Assembly: GCA_001724265.1 (NCBI GenBank)
Contig: MEDY01000219.1
Coordinates: 1 to 48,734 of the forward strand
Origin: Rhizaria sp. SCN 62-66
Lineage: Eukaryota; Rhizaria, unplaced
Direction of reading: 5' to 3'
Length of the DNA: 48,734 nt
Part shown: positions 21,477 to 34,000 of the stretch, one piece after another
Position numbering within the stretch: position 1 is the stretch's first letter
How the letters are laid out: each line of letters starts with the position of its first letter
Translations under genes and position numbers: made by a program
The notes under the pieces: model-generated
Seen by the model: the letters and a program-made list of their open reading frames with translations, nothing else
The model's database searches: none
What the model was told of the DNA's origin: nothing

Positions 21477-24400
21477 TGGCAGTAGTCACAGCGCTGCGGC
21501 GAGCGCGGCGCCGACCCCAGACCGCCGGCGCTCCCGCGGCGGGCCCTCCGCCACCCCGCACGCCTCCTCCGCCTCTGCCTCAGCATCAGCCTCGGCCTCT
21601 GCCTCGGCCGCCGCTGGCGCTGGCGCTGGCGTGGGCGCGACGGTGGCGGTCGCGCCGACTCTGGAGTTGACGGCGTACTCGTCCTCGCTGGGGCCGCTGT
21701 CCGCGCTGGCCGGCGCGCTGTCGGCGAAGCTCGCCGCCGCGGCCGCGGCCCGCGACGCGCGCGCGGCACAGTGGGTGGCCGCCCGCGCCGCCGCGCTGCT
21801 GCAGCGGCTGCAAGCGCTCGCGCCCGCGGAGGAAAAGGACGCGCTCTTCAACCCTAACCCGCACCTTACCACGCCCGCCGCCGTCGCCGCTGCCGCTGCG
21901 GACGCCGCCGCCGAGGCCGCCGCGGCGCAACAGCAGTAGCAGGTGGCGACGCCCGCGCTGGGCCCGCGCGGCGCGCCGCTGGGCTCGGCTGCCGGCACAC
22001 CCTTGCACGGCCACGGCTACGGCCACGGCCACGGTCACGGTGGCGCGGGCGCTATGTCGGCTGCCGCGCTGCTGCTGTCGAGCCCCGCCGGCGGTGGCAG
22101 CGGCTACGGCGGCAGCAGCGGCGGCCTCGGCGGCAGATCAGGGCTCACGGTGCGCGTGGGGGGCTCGCCCGCGGGCGCCGGCGCGGGCAGTGCGCCGCGG
22201 CGGGGCTCGGAGAAGAAGGCCAAGGTGCTGGCGCTGTTTTCCCCCGTCTCCGCGAATAGCAGCAACGTCAAGGTGAACAGCAACGTGCTGAGCATCAACA
22301 ACAACAGCCCCGCGAGCGCCACACCCGTCGTCGTGAGCAACCCGAAGCTCCAGCTCCAGCAGCAGAAGCAGCAGCAGCAACAGTGGCAGAAGCGGACGAG
22401 CAGCAACAACGACGACAACGACGGCGACACGGACGAAAGCTCCGACTCCGACTCTGACACCGCGGCCGCCGCTGCCGCCGAGGCCGAAGCGGAGGCCCGT
22501 CGCCGCGCGGCCGCGGTTGCCGCGTTGCACGCCGAGCTGGAGGCGCTGCCGCAGAGCGTGCCCGCGGCCGTGACGGCGGACCCCGACGCCGCGGCGCTGG
22601 CGGCCGACGCCGCGCTGCTGCGCCACGTGTCGTGGCTGCTCTCGGTCACCGCGGCGCGCGCGCAAATCTTGGCCGGCGGGTCGCTGCCCGCGCCGTTTGG
22701 CCCCGCCGCGCCGCCGCCGATGCAGCAGTACGCGCAGCAGCTCGCGCTCGCCTCCAACAGCAGCAGCGACAGCGACAGCGACGACGACAACGAGGACGAC
22801 GAGGACGATGACGGCAAAGCTGAAAACGAAGACGAGGACGAGGATGATGAGGAGGCCGCAGCGCGCGCACAGGGCGCGGCCGAGGGCCGTGAGTGGGGCC
22901 GCCGGTTGCAGCAGTGGCAGCGCGCTCTGCGGACGCAGTCGCGGCTGCAGCAGCGTCAGCACGCGCGTCTGCAGACGACCGAGACGGAGCCGGAGCCTGC
23001 GCACGTGCTGCCGCAGGGCGCCGCTGCCGCGACCACCGCGCCTGCTCCGGAGTCCGAGTCTGAGTCCCAGTCCAAGGGCCTTGTGGCCGATTCTAAGGGG
23101 CTCGAGCCCGAGACTAAGTGGGACGCCGCGGACTCCAAGTCCGACCCATCCGTCCCGGCGCTCGATCTGCCCAGCGCCCACGGCTCCGACGCGACCGCCA
23201 CTACGGGCCTCGAGAGCAGTAGTGGCAGCGGCCACAGCTCCAGTTACGGTGACTCCGGGCGCCGCGCGTCGACGGCGTCGGCGTCGTCGCTGTCGGCGTT
23301 CGCGAGCTGGCCGCTGAGCCACCAGGACACGCTGCTGGCCACGCCGGCCGACTGCCTGGCCTGTCTCTCGCACGCGCTCGCCGGCTGCACCCACCACCAC
23401 AAGCACCGCGCCGTCTCCACCCCCGCGCCCGCTTGCAGTGCCGCCCACTGCAGCGTTGGGCACGGCCGCGGCAGCGTTTACGGCGGCGCCAACGGCGGCG
23501 GCGCTGCGGTGGCGGCTGCGCTGGTGTCGCCCGTGGGGCTGGTGTCATCATTCCCCCCCGCGACGGACGCGGCGGGCGACGCGCTCTACGGCTCGCCGCT
23601 CGCTCTCCCGCCCTCGAACCGCGGCGGCCACCACGGCAGCAACTACAGCAGCTACTGCAGCAACAGCAGCAGCAACGGCGGCAGCGGCGCCGTGCTGAGC
23701 CCCGCGCAGCAGGCCGCGGCAGCAGAAGCGGCGCGCGTCGCGGCCGTGGCGCCCTACCTGCCGCCCGCGCACGGCGGCGGCTGGCGCATCCCGCCCCACG
23801 CGCTGCCGCCGCCGCTGCTGCTCGCCAAGCGCCCGCGCGCGCACGTGCTGCCCTTTGCGCTCGCGCGCGACACCGCGCTGGCCAGCTCTGTTCTCGAGCT
23901 TCCGCAACTGCAGTCGCACTCGGCACGGCGGTCGATTTCGCTGGCTGAACTCGACGGCGACGGCGCGCAGCAGCGCGAGGTGCTGTCCGCGCTGTGTCTG
24001 TCCGCGGCGCCGCCCGTGGCGACGGCGCGCGTGGTGCGTACTGCGACGGCGCACACGGTCACCACGCCGCTGCTCACCGACGTCGCGCAGTGCGCCGACG
24101 ACATCAACAACTACAAGAACGCGCAGCACAACACTGGCGCCGCGGGTCCCGGCTCGGCGGGCGCGGGCTCGGCTGCGGGCGCTGGCGGAGACGTGTTCAG
24201 CGCGTACCTGACGCGGCACTTCCGGCAGCTCTTCAGCACCCCGTCGCACCCGCTGGGGCTCGCCGTGTGCCTCTTCGTGTGGGGCGTGCGCGAGCGCGCG
24301 CTGCGCGTGCCGGACCTGGGGCTCGACCTCTCCATCTCCTCGCAGTCGCCCTACTCGCCCTACGTCGCGCCGCCGGCCGGCGCGGGCACCGGCGGCGGCG

Positions 24401-27400
24401 GCTACGGCGGTGCCAACCCGCTCGACTCGCCCCGCGGCGCTGGCAGCGGCACGGCGACGCCGCAGCCCGCGGGCGGCAGCCGGAGCCGCCAGTCGCGCCG
24501 GTCCACCATGGGCGGCGGTGGCTCGGGCAGCGCGCAAAGCAGCCGGCCCGGGTCGCCGCGCCAGTCGAGCGGCGGCGGCAACGGCGGCAACGGCGGTGCC
24601 GCCGGTGCTAGCGGCGCTGGCGGCGCTGGAGCTGGCGGCGCTGGCGCTGGCGCTGGCAGCATGACTTCGCCGTCGGGGCTCGCGTTCCACGCCTCACCGT
24701 TCATCTCGCGACCCTCGTCCTTTGTCCCCAGCAACAGCCATAACAGCAGCAGTGCGATTGGCGCCGCCGCTGCTGCTGCTGCTTCGGCTTCCAGCGCTAG
24801 CAAGTCAGCCAGCGGCGGCGTGACGACCAGCCAGAGCGACGCGGCCGCTGCGGCTCCCGCTGCTGCAGCTGCTGCGACAACTGCGTCGGCTGCCGCGAGT
24901 GCGGGAACTGCGACTGTGCCGATGCCGTCGCCGACCGTCACCGCGACGGCCTCCGCGACGGCGGCGCGCCCGCTGCCGATGAACAACAGCGCGCGCGCTC
25001 TCTCCCTGTCCACGGGTCCCAACGATAGCGCGAGCGGCGGGCTCGTGGTCGGCAGTCTGGGCAGCGTCGGCTCCCCCGCTCCCTACTCCATCGGCTCACG
25101 CTTCTCCTTTGCGGACCAGGTCACGGGCGCGTCCGTCGCCGCCGCAGCAACAGCCGTGGCGGCCGCCGATGCCGCTGCCGCCGCCGCTGTGGCCGCCGCG
25201 ACCCCGCCTCGCCGCGCGCGCCCCTCGGCGCCGAGCTCGCCCTCGATGCACCGCACCAGCTCCTCCACTGGCGGCAACGGGAACGGGAACGGCAGCAGCA
25301 GCGGCAGCGGCAGCGGCTACGGGCGGCAGAGCAACGCGATGTGGCTGGCGCTGCCGGTGACCGCGCCGCCCGGGCTGCCCTCGCCGCCGCCGTTCCCGCC
25401 GCGGCCAGTGGCGCACTCGCACGACCCATACGTGACCGCGCTGGACCTGGCGGACCACCTCCCGCTCGCAGCGTACCTCCCCGCACAGGCGCTCTGCCCA
25501 CAAAGCTGCAGCGCGCAGCAAGTGCAGCCGTTGCAGCAGCAGCAGCGGCGGCTGCAGGGCGGCAAGGCGGGCGCGGTGGCGACCGCGGCTGCGCTCAAGG
25601 CCATCGCCGCGGCCACCGCGAGCGCCCATATCAGTGCCTACGGCGACGGCGACGGTGATGACGACAGCGGCAGCGGCAGCGGCAGCGGCAGCGGCAGCGG
25701 CAGCGGCAGCGGTGAGTTCTACTACCGCGCGCCGCGCAGCCGCGGCGGCGGCGTGGTCGTCAGCGGCGGGCGCGCGAGCACGGGCTACTACCTGCCCTCC
25801 ACGGAGGGCCTGCTGCAGTCAGCGCACGGCCCGCTGATCGGCGGAGAGGCCGGCCGCGCCGTCGCCGCGCTGGCGTCGGCGCGCGCGCGGCAGATCGCGC
25901 GCTACATGAACGCGTCCGCGCGCGCCAAGCAGCGCCAGCACGCGCGCCGCCTCCAAGGCCTCCTTGTCGACACGAGCAGCAACTGGAACGGCGTCGATTT
26001 CGACGACGAGGACGACGACGAAGACGAGGAGGAGGAGGAGGATGAAGGCGATGTCTTCGTTGTCGGTTTCTCGCCGTTTGGCGGCCCCATCACGGCCCCG
26101 CGCCGCACGTTGCTGCTGCTTGCACAGCGCTCCCTCGCACAAACGCTGCGCATGCTCACGCTATCACAGGCCGGCACCGTGCCCTTCGCCGCCGCAGCCG
26201 CCGCGGCGAACCTGTTCCCATTCGTCAACGGTAACGACGCTCTCGTTCCCGTTGGCGCCGTGCTGCTGCCGCGTCTGCCCGCGCTGTCGCTGCCGCTGCT
26301 GCCCGCGCCGCTGCTGCCGCCGCCGCTGCCTGTGGCGCCGCTTCTCTCCCCGGCCGAGCTGGCGGCGGAGACGGCGGCGATCCAGGCTTTCATTGCGCAC
26401 CACCACCAGGCAACGCTGGCGTTGTACCCCGCGCTGACGGCCTCGCCGGCGTGCGCCGTGGTCGCCGACCTGGCGCGCGCCGCGCTGGCGGACGTGGTGC
26501 ACACGGCGCTGCTCGACGTGCTGCACCTGCTGTACAAGCTGGCGTGCTGCCACGACGACGCCGCGCTACTCACGGCCGCGCGCAGGCTCGCTATGCTGTC
26601 GCCGGAGCAGGTCGGCGTCGCGCCTGTCTTCGCGCTCAGCAACCGCTTTCCGGGCAAGGACGCTGGCGAGCTCTCCGCGCGCTACAAGCGCCATGCGCGC
26701 GCCGTTGACGCCGCGCTCGAACAGCACCGCCGCGCCTGGGCTGCCTGGACGCTCGCACGCACTGCCACAACGTCGGTGACGGCGATGAGCGCGGTTACCG
26801 AGAGTACGAGCGGAAAGAGCGCACGCAAGAGTCAGAAGGGCAAGAAGGGCAAGAAGAACGCGAGCGAGAGTGAAGGTGCTGCTACAGTTGCTCCAGCGCT
26901 GTCCGCGGCTGCCCTGGCCGCTGCGGGCGTGCCGCGCGCGTTGCTGTCGCTGCCGCCGCCGCCGCTGCTGCTGCCACACCCGCCGATCGAGCGCCTGTCC
27001 GTGGCGCCGTATTACCGCGCGACCATGAAGCTGCGGCTGCTGCCCGCGCTGCCGACGCTGGGCGAGCGCCTCGACTGCCTGTCCTCGGTGCTGAGCTCCA
27101 TCGCAGACTCAGTCAAGAAGTACTACGACGCCCGCCCTGCGCAGCGGCCCGCGGACGCGTCGCGGCTGCTGATGTGTGCCGATGATACGATCGCCATCGT
27201 CGCGTTCTGTCTGATCCAGGCGCAAGTGCCGTGTTTGCTGTCGACGGTGCAGATGATGTGCGACTTGGTGGACCCCTCGGAGGCGCTGGGCGAGAAGGGC
27301 TTTTGTCTCGCCACCATCTCCGCCGCCGCCATGTACATCATCACGCTCGCCGACCAGCAGGCTGAGGAGGAGGCTGAGGCTGAGGCCGAGACCGCCGGTG

Positions 27401-29854
27401 ATGCCTCCGCCACGTCGGAGGCTGGTGTTGAGCGCCGCCGCAAGGGTGGGTTCGAGGAGCCTGACTGGAACAAGGTTTATGAGGACTATTTCGAGCTCGA
27501 GAAGCGTCTGCTTGCGCTTTCTGCCGACCACAGCACCACTGCTGTTGCGGGTCCTCTGGCTGTATCCGGTACGTCTCCGCAGACCGATAGTGCGGCCACA
27601 ACCACAAATGGCAAGTCGGGCTCCGGCTCCAAGACAAAGCGTGTCACTTCTGACACGAATACACCTGCGACTACTGCTGCGTCTACTGCTGCGTCGTGTG
27701 TTCGCGTGCTGCAGTTTGAGGGCAACGAGTCAGCTTCGAGCAGTGCGCAAACTAGCGCCAGCGACGCGCATGCTGCGCAGTCCCCGCCGCAGTCCCAGTC
27801 GCAGTCGCACATTGGCGCGTTGGCTGCCGGCGTAAAGGGCAAGGGCACTGGCACTGGCAAGGATGAGGATGAGAGCGAGAACGATGACAGCGAGGATCTT
27901 TTGCCGCTAGGACTCAAGCGCACGGCCTCCAAGTCCATCACCTTTGCTACCAACCACGGCTCGCCATTCGCCGCGCTCAGCAGCACCAGCAACACGGCAG
28001 GCACCGACGGTGACAACGCACGCGTGCCAGCGACTGCAACTGCGACGGGGACTGGGACTGGGAGTACCACGCTGTCCGCGTCTTCCTCCGCGTCGTCGCC
28101 GCGCCGCGCGGGCACGCCGCTGCTGCCGCCGCCGTCGCTGGTGCTGGCCGCGTCGCCGCGCTCGCCGCTGGCGTCGGTTCTGTCCTTCGCGCTGGCGGCC
28201 GCCTCGCCCGCCGGCGGCGCGGGCGGCGCGGGCGACGACGCCGACGCCGACGGCCGCGCCTACAACCCCGCGCACGACGCCGGCAGCGGGCTCGGCGCGC
28301 AGCTCCTGTCGCGCCACCTGCACTCGCAGCAGCAGCAGAAGGCCGCCGCTGCCGCAGCCGCCGCAGCGGCGGCGGGCGGTCTTAGAAGCTCGCGCAGCGG
28401 TGTTACCGCCAATCCTACGGGGCTCCGGCGCAGTGCTAGCGCTAGCGTGGCCGGCAGCAGCGGCAGCGGCAGCGGCAGCGGCAGCGGCCTTGGCTCCGCG
28501 CCCGGCTCCGCGCAGGGCGCCGCGGCCGGCGCGTCGGGCGCGCGCGCTGGTGTCCGCACTGGCCCTGTCGGCCCCAGCGGGCTCGCGCGATCTCTCTTCA
28601 CAGCCGGTGGCGGCGGCAGCAACAACACATCGCCCACCGCGACCAGCAGCTCTATCGAAGTCCGCGCCGCGCTGCCCGAGGACGAGACCCAGGCCGCGAC
28701 CGCGACTGCCCCGACAGTGCTCACAGTCACCCCGCCCACGCCGCTGGCGCCCACTGCGGCGTCCGGCACGGCCACGACGGCGGCCGCTGACCTTACCCCG
28801 ACGCAGTCGCCCTCGCACGCCGCCGCCGCCGCCGCCGCCGCTGGCTCGACGGCGGTGGTCGCACATGACCACGCGACCGACAACTACTTCGTGCGCATGG
28901 CGCGCACGGCCGTGCTGGGGCTGCTAGCGGCCGCCGACCTTACGCCCAACGGCTTCCCCATCCCGCTCTCGCAGTCGGCCACGGCGGTCGCGCGCACGCC
29001 GCTGCGCCCCGGCTCCAGCTCGAGCTCGGCCGGGAGCAGTGGTGGCGGGTGGACGCTGCTGTCGGAGAAGGACGGAATCAAGACGTTCTCGCGCTCGCTC
29101 CCGGGCTCCGCGCTGCCACAAGTCAAGGCCACGGCCGTGTTCGCCATCACGCCCTCGGTGCTCTTCTCGCTGCTCTCGGATCCCTTCCGTCGGCCTGAGT
29201 ACGACGCACTCTGCCACAAGGTCACGCCCTTCGGCGACCTGGCGCGCGACGTCGGCCCCGTCACGTGCCCGGACCTTAACCCCGACTCGCTGGCGCTCAC
29301 GCACCTGCACTACCTCGCCAAACACTGGCTGCAGCGGTCATACCGCGACGCCGCTACGGTCCACGGCACGGCCTCGCTGCCCACGGGCGCGTACATCTCA
29401 GCCTGGCGCTCCGTCTCGCACTCCGGCTGCCCGCCCGCGGCGCCCTACCACCGCGTCGACGTCATGCTCGGCGGCTGGGTTGTACGTCAAACTATCTATA
29501 CTGTGATGTTCATTTTCTCGTTTTATCCTCAAGATATTCGCGACATTTGTTTGATTCGACGAGTCCCATCTCATATTTTTTTTTCTTTTTGTTCTTCTTG
29601 ATTTAGATTTTGCCTTGGCGCCCGCCGACGCGCCGGCCGCTCGCTGCGTCCGTGGCCGCTGCCACTGGCGGCGCGCTGCGACCGCCGCAGTCACCCTCGC
29701 TGTCGCCCGCGATGTCGTTCGCCGCGCCTCCCGCGGCCAACACGCCCTCAAATCGTTACGCGAGCAGCAACGCTGCTGGCGCGGCGCAGCGCGGCGGACT
29801 GCCCCCGCGGCCGCAGCAGACGCCCACCGCAGCCGCTGCCGCTGCTGCGCAACA

Positions 29855-29896
<42 letters not shown>

Positions 29897-30410
29897 GTCG
29901 AGAGAGCCGCCGCTGTCGCCGCTGTCGCAGCTGCCGCCGATCCCGTCCCCGGCCGTGAGCCACGCGTCGCCGCTGGCCGCCGCCGCGGCGCCCGGCAGCG
30001 GCCACGCGGGCAGCTCGCCGCTGCCGTCGCCGCTGATGACAAGCGCTCCTCACGGCGCCGGCAGTCACGCGGGCACAGTCTTCCCGCCCGCGCTCTCACT
30101 CGACAACCCCAGCAGCCTGTCCGCGCCGACTGGCGGCAGCGGCAGCGGGAGCTGGAGCAGCGGGAGCGGTGCGCCGCGTCGGCCGCCGCAGCCAGTGTAC
30201 TCGCTCGTGTCCTGGGTGTCCGACATCGACCTGGGCGCGCGCGGCGGGCCGGAGTGGCTGGCGGCCGCGCTCACCGCCGAGCAGGGCGCGGTCATGCTCG
30301 GCGGACTCCGGGACTGGGTTGCTCGCATCAAGGACGAGTGGGGCCCGCTTGAGCAGCGCGCCAGGGCCGCGCTCGCGGCGGGGCCGTCGGTGAGCAGCAG
30401 CAGCAAGTAA
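21004..30410 (+). CDS. VPS9-START multidomain protein (putative Rab5-type GEF with lipid-binding domain); one in-frame TAG
   Basis: Exons are 21004-29481 and 29607-30410 (stop TAA), with TAG as codon 312; about 3093 residues if read through. After long Ser/Ala/Gly/Gln-rich sequence comes a VPS9 region: a helical part at about 1810-1876 (ALLDVLHLLYKL, MLSPEQVGV) and a core at 1999-2120 (LDCLSSVLSSIADSV, CADDTIAIVAFCLIQAQ, GEKGFCLATISAAAMYI). VPS9 domains activate Rab5-family GTPases on endosomes. The usual Tyr of the GYxxTNL-like motif is Phe here. The START domain begins near 2680 (WTLLSEKDGIKTFSR), continues through DVMLGGWV at the splice junction, and closes near 3024 (SLVSWVSDIDLGARGG). 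About 180 low-complexity residues with 16 consecutive Gln interrupt it. START domains bind sterols or phospholipids. The combination suggests lipid-directed Rab activation, which is inference. Confidence 0.85.
21937..21939 (+). other. in-frame TAG, codon 312, inside a Gln run
   Basis: The DNA reads CAA CAG CAG TAG CAG GTG, so TAG replaces a codon inside a run of glutamines. The VPS9 and START domains are all downstream in the same frame; upstream the frame opens with ATG 21004. This is the most direct hint that TAG means Gln here. Confidence 0.95.
25666..25710 (+). repeat. (GGCAGC)7 hexanucleotide repeat
   Basis: Seven perfect GGCAGC units preceded by AGC encode a Ser-Gly repeat in the VPS9-START protein. 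Perfect units indicate a slippage-prone microsatellite. Confidence 0.95.
29482..29606 (+). other. intron (125 nt) in START domain
   Basis: It begins GTACGT and ends TTGATTTAG, is AT-rich unlike the flanking exons, and contains in-frame stops. Splicing is phase 0 and joins GGWV to ILPWRPP, giving a START-like sequence that continues to 30410. Confidence 0.92.
29850..29897 (+). repeat. CAG/CAA tract encoding 16 Gln
   Basis: An uninterrupted glutamine tract of mostly CAG with CAA interruptions at the ends, in exon 2 of the VPS9-START gene, within the insertion that splits the START domain. Confidence 0.95.
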
Positions 30411-31002
30411 CATGAGTCTGAGGTGCGTGCAACACGATTGCTGTGATGTTGTCAACAGCGTGATGCGTGTATGATACTTAATGATTCTTATTCTTTGTGA
30501 TTTGAGTGATTAACTTGTATTAGTAGATAGATTTCTGTGTCTATAGACTTGTAACGACGCGAAGAGCGTGCTTGCCGCACGTGAGTTACCTCGGCAGTTT
30601 TTGTGTTCGCGATATGACTTTGTGACACAGCGCTGCGGATTTAATACATTATGTCACTGTTTTATGTTTCTTCAACTCTATTATATATGAATATGCGCAT
30701 ATTTACGGAGTCTCCCATGACTGTCTTTCTGATAAGTGTTACACTTACTCTCTTATTGCTGATAGAAAAGTTGTGGCGCGGAAGCCCTTCGTTGCCCTGC
30801 TAGGGATTTACAAAAAACAAGATATGTTGCTTTTATGCGTAAGATAATTGGCTGTATCTTGAATGAACTGATAAGAGTTTGTGCTTTTCACCTTGGATTA
30901 CTGCTCCCATTTCTAACAACGGATACTGCACGCTTTTATTTTACTCTAAAGACATCGGAGTCGTTTCTGCACTCGACTTGGTGACTTTTCGTTTCTCGCC
31001 CC
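30411..31002. other. intergenic, AT-rich
   Basis: The 3' flank of the VPS9-START gene and the 5' flank of the next plus-strand gene. The last 60 bp are pyrimidine-rich. No RNA gene, repeat or clear TATA box at a proper distance was recognised. Confidence 0.65.
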
Positions 31003-34000
31003 ATGGCTAGCCCTGCTCGCAGCCTCGTCGGCTCTCTACCTGCTTCCTAGATGCCTGCGGTTTCGGGCGATGTTGCGGCTCCGGATTTTATGCCAATCTC
31101 ATCGCTGTCAGCCTTCACACCCGTCGCGCCCTCGAGCCTCTTCCCTGAGCTTCCTGTAGCGAGTTTTTCCGAAGCAGTTGCTCCTGCTCCCGCGGCCGCG
31201 CCTGGGACTCCTTCACCTCCGACTCTGTCACCATCGTGCTCGCCGCGCCTTGCACCACGTGCTGTAATCTCGCGCGGCGCGCAGGACCCTCTCTCAGCAC
31301 TGCGCGCGCGCTACCCGAACCAGCCGCCCCCTTCCCAGCCGTCGTCATCGCAGCTCGCGCTCGACGCTGCCGGCTCACACTTCCCTCCACAGCCGCTTTC
31401 AACCGCTTTTGCCGACGCTTCCGAGCCGGCCACGCCCATGAGCACGGCGGCAGCGACGGCCGCAGCTGCTGCGGGCTACAGGCTCGGCGCTGCGACGCGC
31501 CTCTCACTCGCTATTGCACATGCACAAGCCACCGAAGCCGCACAGGTACGTGTTCACGGCCTCAGATATCTCAAACGGCTATCGTCACTAAAATGTACTG
31601 CACGCTATCTCCACTATATTCTCTTTTCGTTTTGTTATACTCACTGAACATCCCCCCATCTTGCCGTTTGCTTCATCTCAACCAGGAGAACCCCCACGGC
31701 GCCGCGTTGGCGCAAGCGCACGCGCTGGTCCAGGCGCAGCAGGCCGCCGCCAACGCGCCTTTCAAGGTCGCCAACCGCATCCTTGCCGAGACCGAGTCCG
31801 CCACCGCCGCTGCCGCCGCAGCCGCCGCCGCCGCTGCTGAGGCCGCCTCTCTGTCTGACTGCGCTCTCGCCGCCTCCGCTGGCGACGCGGAGGGAAAACA
31901 GGCTGACGCGTTCGCTTCGCCGGTGTCGCCGTCGCAACTGCAGCCGCAACCGACCGGCGCGGCTGCCGAGACTAAGCCCGAGCCCTCACCTGCTTCCGCA
32001 CTCTCATCAGCGGCTGACTCAGCGAGCGCTGGGATGATCTCAGGCGCAGACAACGCTGCCCCCGAAGACGACTCGTTCGCCGCGGCGCAGCTGCCGCCAC
32101 AGTCGCGCTCGCGGTCACGGTCTCCGCACCGCTCGCAGTCGCGGTCGCCTCACCGCTTGCACAACGCCATCCAGCAGCACCACCAGCCCTTGCATCCGCC
32201 ACACTACAGCCACAGCTACGGCCGCTTCTACACCCCGATGCCTCGCTCCACGTCGCCCTCACACAAATCCACCGCCGCCGCCGCCGCTGCTGCTGCCATT
32301 GCGGGCGACGTGACTTCAGTCAGCTCCGACAGCAAGGCCGCCCTCGCCGAGGCCACGAGCATCGGCACCGCGACCGTGCCGGTCACCGCAGGCGCAGGGT
32401 CGCCGCACTTCGCGCTGCCGCAGTCGGCCGCGGCGTCGGCGCTGGCTTACGCGCGCGCGCGCCACCGCCACAACCCGCTGGTGGCGTACCTCGACGCCCG
32501 CGCCGCGCGCGGGTACGGGCAGCCCGCCGCGCTCTCCGCAACCCCCGCTGCCGCCGCTGCCGCCGCCGCCGCCGCTGCCGACAACGCCGGTGTCAGCGCG
32601 AGTCTGAAGGTGAATGTGAATGCCAGTGCTGGTACCAGTGCACGTGGCGCCGGTGCGAACGGGGGCAACGTGGGTCCGCTCACGCTTTACACGTCTGCGC
32701 CCGCGCCGCCACCGCCGTCCCCGCTTGCGAGTGCGCCCCCGGTCTCCAGCAGCGCCCGGACTGCAGGCGGCCGCACTGCTGCTGTTGCTGGCAAGGCCCC
32801 GAGCAAGGTCCACGAGAGCGCCCCCGATAGTGCGTCTGCTGCTGCCACTGGTGTTGTTTTTGCCGGTGCTTTGACTGCTGATGCAGCTGCGGAGGACGCG
32901 GCGAACATGGGCGCGCTAGCACGTGTCATGTCTTCCGCCGCTGCCGCTGCCGCTGCTGCGGACGATGACAGCGACAGCCACACATTCGCCGACAGCGACC
33001 GCGGCGCGGTGTCCGCGTCCGTCTTGGCCTGGTTTCCCGCGCCGTTGCGCTCGCCCCCGCCTACGCCGCCCTCCGGCGACCGCGTCAGCAGTGACGCCGG
33101 CCCCGACAGCGCTCGGGGCCGGGCGCGCGCGGCCAAGACCATCGGCAGCACGGCGGCCAAGACCAGCGCGCAGTACTCCAACACCGCGTCGCAGGCTCGG
33201 GGCGCCGGCAGCCACAGCAGCAGCCGCCGCGGGAGCCTCAGCGGCGGCGGCGGCGTGGTGCTGCCCGCCTTCATCGCCAACGCGCCGCAGCTGCCATACC
33301 AGTACACGCCCTCAAGCGCGCTGCGGACCACCGCCGCGCTGTCGGCCGCCAGCCCCGTGCTCGCGACGTCTGCGGCCGCGAGCCTCGCCGTGTCCACTCC
33401 CGGGAGCGTTCCCCCCGCGCCCGCGCCCGCGCTTGCGCTCGCGGCTGCGACAGCGGCTGCCGCTGCGCCGGTGGCGGTGACGGCGACGGCGCCAAGTCTG
33501 GCGTCCGAGTCCGCGGCGGCCGCGGCGGCGCGGCTGCCTTCGCGCTCGGCGACAAACCTAGCGCTGGGCTCGCGGTTTAACCCTCTGGCGTGCGTGTCTG
33601 CGCTCGCGCCCGGTTCGCTCGCCAGGCTTGTCGCCGCGGAGCAACAGCATCTCAAACAGCAGCAACAGCAGCAGCAACAGCAACTGCAACAGCAGAATGC
33701 CGTTGGCGCGGGTGAGGCTACGGACGGCGAGGATGCAGAGCTGCACAGCCAGCGTGATAACGCTGTTGCTATCCAGCGCGTGCAGTCAGTTTCACAGCTA
33801 CATCAGCAGCAACCCCAGCAGCAGTCTCAGGCCCAGCCCCAGGCGCAGTCGATGTCTCTGTCCCCACGGCGCCCGACTGCGGCGGCCGAGGCGCTGGCGC
33901 TCTCGTTCCTGTCCTCTGCGCTGCTCTCAGACTCGGGCACGCTGCCGCTAGACGTCACTACTGCGTCCATCCCCACTCTGGCGACCGCCGCATCGGCTGC

